A stretch of DNA of 36,379 nucleotides. Origin: Paenibacillus sinensis (GTDB taxonomy: Bacteria > Bacillota > Bacilli > Paenibacillales > Paenibacillaceae). The DNA is taken from positions 1 to 36,379 of the forward strand of contig NZ_JAHCMB010000210.1 of assembly GCF_019904155.1 (NCBI RefSeq), in the 5' to 3' direction. The stretch's first letter is position 1. Each line of letters starts with the position of its first letter. A program made the translations under genes and the position numbers. Below, in pieces: positions 1 to 7,598 of this stretch. The notes under the pieces are model-generated. The model ran no database searches, was not told the DNA's origin, and saw only the letters and a program-made list of their open reading frames with translations.

Positions 1-49
1 GGCACGCCGCCAGCGTTCGTCCTGAGCCAGGATCAAACTCTCCATTAAA
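1..49 (-). rRNA. rrs: 16S ribosomal RNA, 5' end only
   Basis: The complement of the first bases reads GAGAGTTTGATCCTGGCTCA followed by GGACGAACGCTGGCGGCG, the nearly universal start of bacterial 16S rRNA. The gene runs leftwards out of the window, so only about 49 nt are present. The mature 5' end is placed near base 49 by analogy with Bacillus 16S; the exact processing site cannot be read from sequence. The leader and promoter lie just to the right. Confidence 0.97.
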
Positions 50-253
50 GACGCGACTTCGTCGCGTTGCCCGTTCCGGAATGGGTCGATCTCAGCTGAG
101 CCGATCATTCCGAAACAAGTATAGAAAGAGCTGATTGCTCATTTTGAATCTGACGAGAATTTCTTCTCATTTAATACTCACTCGTTGTTCAGTTTTCAAA
201 GATCAAGCTTCATTTAAGACTTTCAGTGTCGCTTGTGTTCCTCAGCAGCAACT
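50..253 (-). other. rRNA operon leader region
   Basis: This is the transcribed spacer between the putative rrn promoter and 16S. It contains a hairpin next to the 16S start (ACGCGAC, TTC loop, GTCGCGT at about 52-68) and a second imperfect inverted repeat at about 73-115 (TTCCGGAATG against CATTCCGAA). On the minus strand it also carries CTTTGAAAACTGAAC, a motif common in rrn leaders and spacers of Bacillaceae and Paenibacillaceae. These hairpins probably belong to the 16S processing stalk. No protein gene is supported between 50 and 410. Confidence 0.6.
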
Positions 254-287
254 CTTATATCTTACCACAACCAAGTGATCAACGCAA
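254..287 (-). promoter_or_regulatory. Putative rrn promoter (two overlapping sigma-A matches)
   Basis: Reading the minus strand, two overlapping hexamer pairs each have a 17 bp spacer: TTGATC (282-277) with TATAAG (259-254), and TTGCGT (287-282) with TAAGAT (264-259), the latter also carrying a TGG before the -10. Either would start transcription roughly 200 nt upstream of 16S. Further rrn promoters cannot be excluded. Confidence 0.5.
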
Positions 288-410
288 TCTTTTTTTATTT
301 CTTTTTGAATCAGCAGCTCGTGTTTCTTGGCCGGAATTAGAATATACCATATCAATCTAGCAGATAGCAAGAACTTTTTTAGAACAATAAAAAAAATACA
401 GCAGCAATGT

Positions 411-1261
411 TCAATCCGGACGATAACCGAACTCCTTGAAGAAACGTTCTGCAAGCCTCGTATAGTATTCCGCGCTGACCTTATGCCGGGCTCCCCGGAG
501 GATTTCTTTCATATAATGAGCTGGAGGCGCTATTTCTTCCTCTTTATCCGCCACAACAAAGCACACCGCATCGACGATGCTGCCATCCATCTGTACAGGC
601 ACAACGACCGGACGATAAATCCCTTCTTCCACACCTTCTCTCTGATACAAGTATCCTTCCAGACATTCTTCGGGGATACGATACAGTACGCCCTCGACAG
701 CTCCTCCCGCCTCTACGATATCGGCCCGGCTGCCATCCGCCATCCGGAGCGTAAACTGCAGGCTAAAACCTGGCAGCAGAGCCGTGCCTTCTACAGGCTG
801 AAACCAGCCGGCGCCCCCCGCCCGCTCAATACGTTCCATATCCATACAGCTTCCATAGGCAAAATAGTACAGTTCCTGTTCCTTCCTCAATCTGTACAGC
901 TTCCAGTCTCCGCCGGAAATAAGAGGATAAGCATGAGTCCGCCTGTACACGTAAATCCAAGCCGGAATCTGCCCGCGATCGGTCTGAACCTGTGTCCGGA
1001 CCCGCTCGTACTCATTGTTGTCCGCACCTGGGCCGTAATAATCCTCCAATTCATCCAGAGCAGCGAGGACCTCATCCGTCACTTCATAGACTTCTCCGGC
1101 AACCATCCCGCCGTTAACCTCCAGCAGAGCGGGGTATCCAAGCCCTGTATCGACAATAGCTCCCTCCACCAGGCCAGCATAGCAACAAGGCTGCTGTTCT
1201 TGAGCAAGCTGTGGTATTTCTCTCCTTGACGCAGCGTTCCATATACAAAGACAAGCTCCAT
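411..1261 (-). pseudogene. Tandem gamma-glutamylcyclotransferase-like (AIG2/GGCT) gene, frameshifted
   Basis: The ATG at 1261 follows an AGGAGG site. Translation begins MELVFVYGTLRQGEKYHSLL, the N-terminal signature of GGCT-like folds (VYGTLR). After about 30 codons the frame changes: the first frame continues only as unrelated residues, while an adjacent frame carries the expected continuation (EGAIVDTGLGYPALL...) and runs to 411. Loss of a single base in a G-run near 1170 would explain this. After the first GGCT-like domain comes a second one beginning YYFAYGSCMDMERI (the YGSxM signature), so the intact protein would be a two-domain fusion of about 283 residues. GGCT folds cleave gamma-glutamyl amides, but family members vary widely in substrate. 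Either a recent mutation or a sequencing error in the homopolymer is possible. Confidence 0.75.
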
Positions 1262-1350
1262 CTTTCCGCTCCTCCTCTCATTTCGCATACATAGTTACAG
1301 GGACATCAGGTAACATTAAGCTTAACTTTTGCCAAAAAAGGAGGCCTATA

Positions 1351-1479
1351 ATGGACAGCACCGGAGAATTCGTGAAGAAGCTGAATGAGAACCAGGAAAA
1401 AGCCGAAAAGAACAGAGCCCGCGCCAAAGGCAGCCCCGGCACCAAGACGCAGAACAAGCAGCACAGCACCAATAAATAG
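1351..1479 (+). CDS. DUF4023 family small protein
   Basis: A 42-codon reading frame with an excellent ribosome binding site (AAAGGAGG, 7 nt before the ATG). The product begins MDSTGEFVKKLNENQEKAEK and ends in KQHSTNK. It is hydrophilic, very rich in Lys/Asn/Gln, and matches the DUF4023 peptides (about 40 residues) of Bacillus and Paenibacillus as I remember them. No function is known to me. It has no membrane segment and no cysteine. It lies alone between the GGCT-like gene (divergent) and the DUF523 gene (convergent), with a shared terminator downstream. Confidence 0.75.
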   Translation: MDSTGEFVKKLNENQEKAEKNRARAKGSPGTKTQNKQHSTNK

Positions 1480-1505
1480 AACAACGCCATCCATGATAGA
1501 TATGC

Positions 1506-1542
1506 AAAAACGCCCCCCCTTTGACAAGGCAGGGCGCTTTTG
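1506..1542. terminator. Probable bidirectional terminator
   Basis: An imperfect hairpin: CGCCC (1511-1515) pairs with GGGCG (1532-1536), and inside it CCTT pairs with AAGG around a TGAC loop. It is flanked by AAAAA on the left and TTTT on the right, so it could end both the small plus-strand gene and the minus-strand DUF523 gene. Confidence 0.55.
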
Positions 1543-1571
1543 TGTTGTGAGTCTGCTGTTGTCGTTCAGGC

Positions 1572-2042
1572 TTACAGCCAGGAATCATATGTCCCCGAAG
1601 CAAGTTCGTTCTCCGAAATAACGGTAAAACCCTCCCGTCTAAGGAGTGCCGCCGTTACACCTTCGCCGGAAATCTTGGTTCCCTCGAACTGTCCGTTATA
1701 AATCATGCTACTGCCGCAGGAAGGACTGTTCTCCTTAAGCACAATCAGCTTGGCGCCATGCATGCGGGCCGTCTCCAGCGCCTGGTAAGCGCCGCTGACA
1801 AAAGCCTCCGTCACATCATGTCCGGAGCGGTCGATGACCTTGGCATTGCCTTCGAGCACATCTACCCCGGTCCCTCCTACAATCTCGGCAGGCTCGCGGG
1901 GAGTCGGACAGCCGCCGAACACCTCCGGACAGACGAGCACCGCCTTCTGATCACGGGCCAGCCTCCGGATTCGCTCGACAATATTATGCGAGCCGTCATA
2001 GCGGCATTCCACACCGGCCAGGCAAGAGCTGACGATGATCAC
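1572..2042 (-). CDS. DUF523 family protein (TudS-like)
   Basis: A 156-residue protein of the DUF523 family, short cytosolic proteins related to the 2-thiouracil desulfurase TudS, whose conserved cysteines hold an iron-sulfur cluster. The visible cysteines fit: SSCLAG near residue 7, VCPEVFGGCPTPREP near residues 38-50, and SPSCGSS near residue 109. The ATG at 2042 is 12 nt after AGGAGGG; a GTG immediately upstream (2045) sits at a better distance and would add one residue. It lies 48 bp downstream of the HEAT-repeat gene on the same strand and may be cotranscribed with it. Desulfidase activity is inference from the family. Confidence 0.85.
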   Translation of the reverse strand: MIIVSSCLAGVECRYDGSHNIVERIRRLARDQKAVLVCPEVFGGCPTPREPAEIVGGTGVDVLEGNAKVIDRSGHDVTEAFVSGAYQALETARMHGAKLIVLKENSPSCGSSMIYNGQFEGTKISGEGVTAALLRREGFTVISENELASGTYDSWL

Positions 2043-2090
2043 GCAGGTATCCCTCCTTTGGCCGAAAGCGCGGCAGAACGTTTCCTTTTC

Positions 2091-2549
2091 CTATTTGACC
2101 GAAGACCACTTACTCTCCAGCCATTTGTCAAAATCGGCGCCTTTATCGCCTTCATAAGTGTCATAGATGTCGATTCTCATCTTCTTCAGCTTCTCTTTGA
2201 ACTCCTCGTAGGAGTGGTCACGGGGAAGACTCTTCTTGATCCGGAGCAAAATCTTGGATAAGCCCTTGAACAGCTCGGGCTTGTCCTTTGAAGGAGCCTG
2301 CACCTGCTCGCCGAACGCAAGCAGCTTGCGGTAAGCGGCTTCCTGAACGGAGTAGACCGGATCATTCTCAGCCAGACGCTTCAGGATGTCGATCACCTGC
2401 TTGTGAGGATGCTTGCCTAGTTCCTCCACGGCAGCCAGGCGTGCGCGCCAATCGGCGGAGCGTCCTGCGGCCTTTTTGAGTTCAGCATAATTCTCGGGAA
2501 GTCCATCCTCGGCCCCGGTCTGTTCCACTTTGGATTCTTCAGTATTCAA
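2091..2549 (-). CDS. HEAT-repeat protein
   Basis: A 152-residue acidic and lysine-rich protein. The N-terminal 25 residues are low-complexity acidic. They are followed by paired helices typical of HEAT/PBS-lyase repeats (WRARLAAVEELGKHPHKQVI, then AENDPVYSVQEAAYRKLLAFG). The C-terminal third is a charged helical segment ending DFDKWLESKW. Start is a TTG at 2549 with AGAAGGGA about 11 nt upstream. Such small HEAT proteins are common in Bacillales and are presumed protein-binding scaffolds; the partner is unknown. It probably precedes DUF523 in one transcript. Confidence 0.75.
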   Translation of the reverse strand: MNTEESKVEQTGAEDGLPENYAELKKAAGRSADWRARLAAVEELGKHPHKQVIDILKRLAENDPVYSVQEAAYRKLLAFGEQVQAPSKDKPELFKGLSKILLRIKKSLPRDHSYEEFKEKLKKMRIDIYDTYEGDKGADFDKWLESKWSSVK

Positions 2550-2633
2550 ACGGCAAAATTCCCTTCTGTTATCGGCTTGTGATAGGGATATTTTAGCGCA
2601 TGTGGCAGGGAGAACTCAATGTCCGGTAAAATC

Positions 2634-4566
2634 TTAATACTTTTCAGAGCTTTCTGCCGCCGTACAATCGCCGTTTGGGGATACGGAATAATTTAAATCG
2701 GACAATTTGTTCATCCGAGCCGTAAAGTATTCCCTTAATCCCTCATCCACGCAAAAAATATAACACCCCTTCATCCCTCGGGTCATCAGCGTACGGTAAG
2801 TGTTCTTGATAATTTGCCCCGCTTCATTCATTGCCTCATTAGGATTCTGCTTGTATTTTTTCTTAAATCCCGACAATGATTTATCGGTTTTGGCACGTTT
2901 GAAGGGATCTGTCACAATCCGTCCCTTCTCGTATCGAATGTCTTCGCCCAGAATAACGCCGACATAATCAAACTCAAGTCCCTGGGATGTATGAATACAA
3001 CCTACCTGCTCGACCGAATCCGGATCAATTGCCCATGTCGTCGTGTTGTTCAAATTCCAGCTCATAAAAAAATTGTAACGCTCCAGTTGAATATCCTGAA
3101 CCCCGGGATTGCTCTTTCCCTCCGTTCTCCAATCCCAGCAGTATCCCGCCAGCATTCTTGCTTTGTTATTGATATGATTTGAATATCTCGTCACGAAGCT
3201 CATGAGGATTATCAAATACACGAAAATCATAATCCAATTCGAATCCTTCTTTATTAGCAGTCTCCCGGATTTGAAGAACATCCTCCAACCACGACAAATA
3301 ACCGTCGGAACCGTTGCAGCGAAATTGAGAGGACAGCGTAAGCTCGTGGACATCAGCATTGTGCAGCTCTGCGAAATGTTTAATCTCATCTCTGCTTCCT
3401 GCATCCTGCATAGATACTCTCTGATATTCATCTATGAAGAACACCGAAAATTTAGCGGCTCGTATAATCTCCTTGGTCTGATTTTCTCCCTTGTTTCGAA
3501 AGAGTCCGGACTTTTCATTAAGTCGGTGGGCTTCATCAACAATCAACGCATCAAACTCGTTAGGCAGTGCTTCATAATATACCCCAGAGCCTTTAAACAA
3601 ATTGGAAATGAAAGCTTTCTTGTAAGTTTGCTGGAGCTTCTTGATGTAGACTTCTCGCGGAGCACTATTTTTGGTTACATACTGACATATAAGTTCCCGG
3701 GAAGTTAAGTGGACCAACAGATTTATACTAACAACGGATTTGCCTGTTCCGGGTCCTCCTTCTACAATCAACACCTGCTTTTTTCCCGTAGCGCTCTTTT
3801 CAGCCAGTTCTTTAGCTGTTTCAAACACCACTTTCTGGTCGTCGATCATCATAAACTCTTCATTACCTTCCAGCATGGACGCAAGGGCATCCTGCAAGGA
3901 TTTGGAGGGCTTGATCTTTCCATGCTCAATCAAATACAGCGATTTCTTTCGATCTGATTTTTTGATATACGTGGATATAAAGCCCCTCAGCTTAAGAGCG
4001 TCTCCCTTGGTGAAAACGGGGGCCTCCACGATGTAATTTTGGTAAGAATCATGGATAAGCGGGTCATTATCCCTTTGGATATAATTATGCAAATAGGCAC
4101 ATGGATATAGAGAAATGTCTTCGAGTTGAACAGATTCGTTATAATCCTCAATCAATCTGGCATATGATAAGGCCTGGTAGGAAGGATGCGGACGCCGGAC
4201 CCTGTGCCTATTGATTACAGTCTCTACCAAACCATCCATAGTGTCCAGCAGGTCCAACGCCGACCATTGTTTCAACTCGATGATGACAACCGAATACCGA
4301 TCGGATGCATCCAATCCAGTTATCATAAAATCGATTCTTTTAGTATTAGCCGGAAGCCTGTACTCGATTGCAATTCCCACATCGTCCGGTATTTCGTCTG
4401 TATTGAGCACCTTATACATATAATTCATGGAATGGTTCCACGAATTGATTTCGCTTATGGAGACGCCGCCGATTTTCTCAGTAAACTGCGTATGAATTTT
4501 AACGGCAATACTGTCCACAGTGACATCATGCATAAACTCTTCCTTGGTTGCCTCATAAATAATCAC
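2634..4566 (-). pseudogene. PD-(D/E)XK-like nuclease plus SF1 helicase (DUF2075), frameshifted
   Basis: The first part (4566 to about 3180) has 466 residues and a GTG start. An N-terminal domain carries RIDFMI (residue 77) and IIELKQW (residue 95), a D...ExK pattern like PD-(D/E)XK nucleases. Then come Walker A GGPGTGKS (270-277), Walker B LIVDEAH (341-347), FFIDEYQR and SSQFRC, placing it with DUF2075/Schlafen-like SF1 helicases. This frame stops at 3166, but an overlapping frame supplies the missing end: NNKARMLAGYCWDW, then SQGLEFDYVGVI (motif V-like) and YRTLMTRGMKGCYIF (motif VI-like), ending at 2634. A single indel near 3180 splits one gene of roughly 640 codons. It starts 16 bp after the MazG-like gene and is surely cotranscribed with it. 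It is either broken recently or a sequencing error. The nuclease assignment is by motif only. Confidence 0.8.
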
Positions 4567-4582
4567 GGTCTGTCACTCTCCA

Positions 4583-4915
4583 CTACTCGGCTTCGTTATA
4601 CTTCCGGGACGATCCTTTAAACCGGTCAACCGGATACTTGGCCTCATTCTTCTCGATTTTGTTCAGGATCGTACGCTCGATGGGGATGCCAAGATTATCT
4701 GCCAGCAGCACTGCATATATCAGAACGTCAGCCAGTTCATCCTCGATGTTCGTCATATTTTTGGCAATGGCCTGATCGCTGGTCTTCCACTGAAAATTCT
4801 CCAGCAGCTCGGCGGCTTCAAGCATCAAGGAAATCGCGAGGTCCTTCGGGTTGTGAAATTGTTTCCAGTCTCTCTCATCACGAAATTGAATAATTTTCTC
4901 GATTGTATGCTCCAT
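4583..4915 (-). CDS. MazG-like nucleotide pyrophosphohydrolase
   Basis: A 110-residue protein beginning MEHTIEKIIQFRDERDWKQF. It has the MazG/dUTPase-like metal-binding pattern EAAE (in LEAAELLENFQW) followed by ELAD (in NIEDELADVLIYAVLLAD), the ExxE...ExxD signature of enzymes that hydrolyse NTPs to NMP and pyrophosphate. The length suits single-domain MazG-like proteins. I chose the internal ATG at 4915, which is preceded by GGGAGG at suitable distance; an upstream ATG would add five residues but lacks a ribosome site. The nuclease-helicase gene follows after 16 bp, so the two likely form an operon. Pairing of a nucleotide-hydrolysing enzyme with a helicase-nuclease hints at stress or defence, which is inference. 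Confidence 0.88.
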   Translation of the reverse strand: MEHTIEKIIQFRDERDWKQFHNPKDLAISLMLEAAELLENFQWKTSDQAIAKNMTNIEDELADVLIYAVLLADNLGIPIERTILNKIEKNEAKYPVDRFKGSSRKYNEAE

Positions 4916-4949
4916 TATGAATCCTCCCAACCGTAATCCTGCTGCATTT

Positions 4950-4955
4950 ATTATA
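4950..4955 (-). promoter_or_regulatory. Putative -10 box for the MazG-helicase operon
   Basis: A perfect TATAAT lies on the minus strand about 35 nt before the MazG-like start codon. A convincing -35 at 17 bp is not visible; TCTTGT lies at 16 bp spacing. Confidence 0.35.
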
Positions 4956-4991
4956 GATCAATTGATAGTTAACAAGAGGACTTGCCACAAG

Positions 4992-5018
4992 AAAAAAAGC
5001 ACAACCCTTAGGATGTGC
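4992..5018 (-). terminator. Rho-independent terminator of the YibE/F operon
   Basis: On the minus strand GCACATCC, a short CTAA-type loop and GGTTGTGC form a stem with one A/A mismatch, followed immediately by seven T residues. It lies about 28 bp after the YibE/F stop codon and closes the operon that starts near 11335. Confidence 0.8.
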
Positions 5019-5045
5019 CTTCGATCACTTATTCGTAACAAAGCA

Positions 5046-6275
5046 TTATTTGGCGATCGTTGTTTGCGCATTTATTTGATCCGTTGCATCCTGCTCAGGA
5101 AGCACCTCATTAATCGGGCCGGCGGCGGAGCCGCTTTCCAGCCCCGGTATCATCCGGGACGAAATGAAGGATACGATCGGCACAGTCAGCACCACGCCAA
5201 GGCAGCCCGCCAAGCCCTGTGCGGCTTCAATCGTCACCATGCTCATATTGGACAGCTGGGTATACGGAAGCTTGACCGCGTAAAGGACCATCAGCGAAGC
5301 TAGAACAGAGCCGGTGAAAGCCAGAAGCAGGGTAGTCGCCATTGTGCCCATAATATCGCGTCCGATATTGATTCCGGATTTATAGAGCTCTTTTTTGGAG
5401 AGAAGCGGATTCTTGATATACAGCTCATGGATGGCGGAGGCGATGGTAATGCCCATATCCATAATGGCGCCCAGACAGGACAGCAGAATCCCGGCGAACA
5501 GCAGTCCTTTCAGCTGCATGCCGGTCTGGTCTGCCACGACGACAAGCACCTCGACCTGATCGGTGTTGTAGCCGGAGATATGCAGCAGTTCCCCTGCAAT
5601 ATAGGCGATGGAGCCGGACAAAAACACGCCGATGGCCGTTCCGACGATAGCCGCCGAGGTCTTGGAGCTCCAGCCGTTCAGCAGAAGCAGTGTGATTCCC
5701 GTAATCAAGGCCGCCGTTAACACGGACGCCAGCACCGGCGAATAGCCTCTATACAGCATGGGGATGAACAGAAAGACGATGCAGGCGAAAGTAAATGCGA
5801 TGCCGAGGATGGATTTCAGCCCTTTTTTTCCACCGACCCAGAGCAGGAGACCGAAGAGCAGCAGCACCATCGTATATAAAATAGGCGCCCGGTAGTAGCT
5901 GTATACACTAACCAGGTAATGCTCGGGGTCCGCCGAATCGATATTGACGATCAGAGTCTGGTCCGGCTTGGCGACCACATTGAGATAGGCGCTCACGTTA
6001 TTGGTAACGGTGTGAATTTCGCCTTTATGCTTGCCGGTGAGTATTTTTAGCTCCAGCTCCTGCGAGCCGTGCAGCAAATCCCCGCGTTCTTCATCCCGCT
6101 GCAGGTCCTCGCGGATCACCTTCAGCACCTTGGCCTTCTCGTACTTCTGGGAAGACGTGGTCCCCTGGTCGTTGTATTTGGGCTCCGGCGCCTGATTGAA
6201 CAAATAAATCGCCACAGCGATTACAAGCAGCAGAGCCGTCATCAGCAAGGTGTTCTTATTCTTGAGACCGGACAT
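5046..6275 (-). CDS. YibE/F family membrane protein
   Basis: A 409-residue membrane protein. After an N-terminal membrane anchor (LLMTALLLVIAVAIYLF) comes a soluble extracytoplasmic segment of about 100 residues (KAKVLKVI...ELEILTGKHKGE-like, with NNVSAYLN). Seven or so transmembrane helices follow, with the family hallmarks GAIMDMGITIASA and DIMGTMATTLLLAF. This is the YibE/F architecture; its biochemical role is not established. ATG at 6275 follows TTGGAGGG. The gene lies 24 bp downstream of the HupE-like gene and ends the operon. Neighbouring HupE/UreJ proteins suggest a metal or ion-related context, but no substrate can be read from the sequence. Confidence 0.88.
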   Translation of the reverse strand: MSGLKNKNTLLMTALLLVIAVAIYLFNQAPEPKYNDQGTTSSQKYEKAKVLKVIREDLQRDEERGDLLHGSQELELKILTGKHKGEIHTVTNNVSAYLNVVAKPDQTLIVNIDSADPEHYLVSVYSYYRAPILYTMVLLLFGLLLWVGGKKGLKSILGIAFTFACIVFLFIPMLYRGYSPVLASVLTAALITGITLLLLNGWSSKTSAAIVGTAIGVFLSGSIAYIAGELLHISGYNTDQVEVLVVVADQTGMQLKGLLFAGILLSCLGAIMDMGITIASAIHELYIKNPLLSKKELYKSGINIGRDIMGTMATTLLLAFTGSVLASLMVLYAVKLPYTQLSNMSMVTIEAAQGLAGCLGVVLTVPIVSFISSRMIPGLESGSAAGPINEVLPEQDATDQINAQTTIAK

Positions 6276-6299
6276 TGCAATCCCTCCAACCCATGATGT

Positions 6300-7457
6300 T
6301 TATACGAAAAACAGCCGCTGCATAAGCCAGACTCCCCCCAGCAAGAGCGCCAGCCCGGAGCACGCAAGCACGGCTCCCCTGGAGAACCGCCAGCGATGCA
6401 GCAGAACGAGCAGCGGCAGGAGTACGGCGAGCAGCGCCACCTGAACAGCCTCGATGCCAAGGTTGAAGCTGATCAGCGAGACCGCCAGCTGGCTTTTTGG
6501 CAGATTCATTTCCTTCAGAATGTCAGCGAAGCCCATTCCGTGGATCAGGCCGAAGACGAAGGTCAGCACCCATCGGCGGCTGACTTCCTTCCGGACCATA
6601 TTTTCCACCGCCACAAAACAGATGCTGAGCGCAATCGCCGGCTCTACAATGCTGGAAGGCATATTGATGATTCCGAGAACGGTCAGCGTCAGCGTTATGC
6701 TGTGCGCCACGGTGAATGCTGTGATCATGGCCGCGTACTGGCTGAACCTCTGCTTGGCAATGAGCAGGGAGAACAGAAACAGCAGATGATCGTAGCCGGT
6801 TAAGATATGAGTCATGCCGAGCTTGAAAAAAGAAACCCAGCCCTGCAATACTTCTCCTGAAGACGATGATCCATTCGATCCATTTGCCCCGTCCGATCCA
6901 TCACCCGCTCCTCGATCGGCGTCCGCTTCCAAATTCCAGGTCCGATGCGGTCCGGACAACGCCTCGGTCAAGGTGGTCCCGCCTTCATGAACCGTAAGCA
7001 GATTCACATAATTGCTGCCGCTTGAATTCATATACAGCCGGTCTGTCAGCGAGACAGCGGCGGAAGAAGGCAGCGCTGGATAATCAGCATGCAGCACCAT
7101 CTTCAAGCCGCCAGCCTGATGCACTAGCTCCAGGCTCTCTACCTGGCTCCAGGCAAAATCCTGCCCTCCAGACTGAAGGGTCAGATTCTCCCGCAGCATC
7201 GACAGCAGCTTGTCCCGGACTTTGGCAAATTCTTCGGCACTAAGACTGCCGTCTTTATCGGTATCCCCTCCGGTCAGCTCCATAACGGAGAGCTGATCCA
7301 GCGAATAGGTCATTTTCGTAGTCGACTGAGTCAAATCAAGCGTTGTATAGCCGGCGCTGTAGGCATGCGCCTCCGCTGTATTGCCGGCCGCTGACAGCAA
7401 AGCCGCAGCAAATATGAAGCTCAAGCAGCACCGCACCCAAACATTAAGCCGAGTCAT
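6300..7457 (-). CDS. HupE/UreJ-type membrane protein with an extracellular EF-hand-like loop
   Basis: A 385-residue protein starting at ATG 7457, preceded by AGGAGG. A signal peptide (SFIFAAALLSAAGNTAEAHA) leads to an extracytoplasmic domain of about 200 residues. This contains DTDKDGSLSAEEF, a canonical EF-hand calcium loop (DxDxDGxxxxxE). A Gly/Ser/Asn-rich linker follows (DGSDGANGSNGSSSSGE). The C-terminal half has about six helices with the HupE/UreJ_2 signature: LGMTHILTGYDHLLFLFSLL, AFTVAHSITLTL, and VFGLIHGMGFAD. The conserved histidines are consistent with metal binding (HupE and UreJ are nickel-associated), but the substrate here is unknown. It lies between the phosphatase and YibE/F genes and is a distant paralogue of the gene at 10241-11335. 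Confidence 0.85.
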   Translation of the reverse strand: MTRLNVWVRCCLSFIFAAALLSAAGNTAEAHAYSAGYTTLDLTQSTTKMTYSLDQLSVMELTGGDTDKDGSLSAEEFAKVRDKLLSMLRENLTLQSGGQDFAWSQVESLELVHQAGGLKMVLHADYPALPSSAAVSLTDRLYMNSSGSNYVNLLTVHEGGTTLTEALSGPHRTWNLEADADRGAGDGSDGANGSNGSSSSGEVLQGWVSFFKLGMTHILTGYDHLLFLFSLLIAKQRFSQYAAMITAFTVAHSITLTLTVLGIINMPSSIVEPAIALSICFVAVENMVRKEVSRRWVLTFVFGLIHGMGFADILKEMNLPKSQLAVSLISFNLGIEAVQVALLAVLLPLLVLLHRWRFSRGAVLACSGLALLLGGVWLMQRLFFV

Positions 7458-7534
7458 GTACGTTCCTCCTCTGGCGATTGCACGCGCAGCGTTTGAATCC
7501 CCCGAAATGTTCCGAATATGTAGAATATGTAGAA

Positions 7535-7566
7535 CCGGAATGCCGCTGTTCAGCACGGCATTCCGG
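7535..7566. other. Strong intergenic hairpin inside the phosphatase-HupE operon
   Basis: CCGGAATGCCG (7535-7545) and CGGCATTCCGG (7556-7566) form a perfect 11 bp stem around a 10 nt loop between the phosphatase stop and the next gene. There is no T-run after it on the minus strand, so it is more likely an mRNA-stabilising or processing element, or a weak attenuator, than a simple terminator. A short direct repeat TAGAATATG/TAGAA lies beside it at about 7518-7533. Confidence 0.6.
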
Positions 7567-7598
7567 TCTATCAAAGGTATGAACGTGTTGCCGTACGA

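Noticed and set aside
327..1229. Plus-strand reading frame of 300 codons
   Set aside because: Opposite the GGCT-like gene, which has a ribosome site and VYGTLR/YGSxM motifs; the plus frame has neither.
1407..1413. SinR-type box (AAAGAAC) inside the DUF4023 gene
   Set aside because: A single 7-mer within coding sequence; about nine such matches are expected by chance in this window. The same applies to 12942-12948 and 26365-26371.
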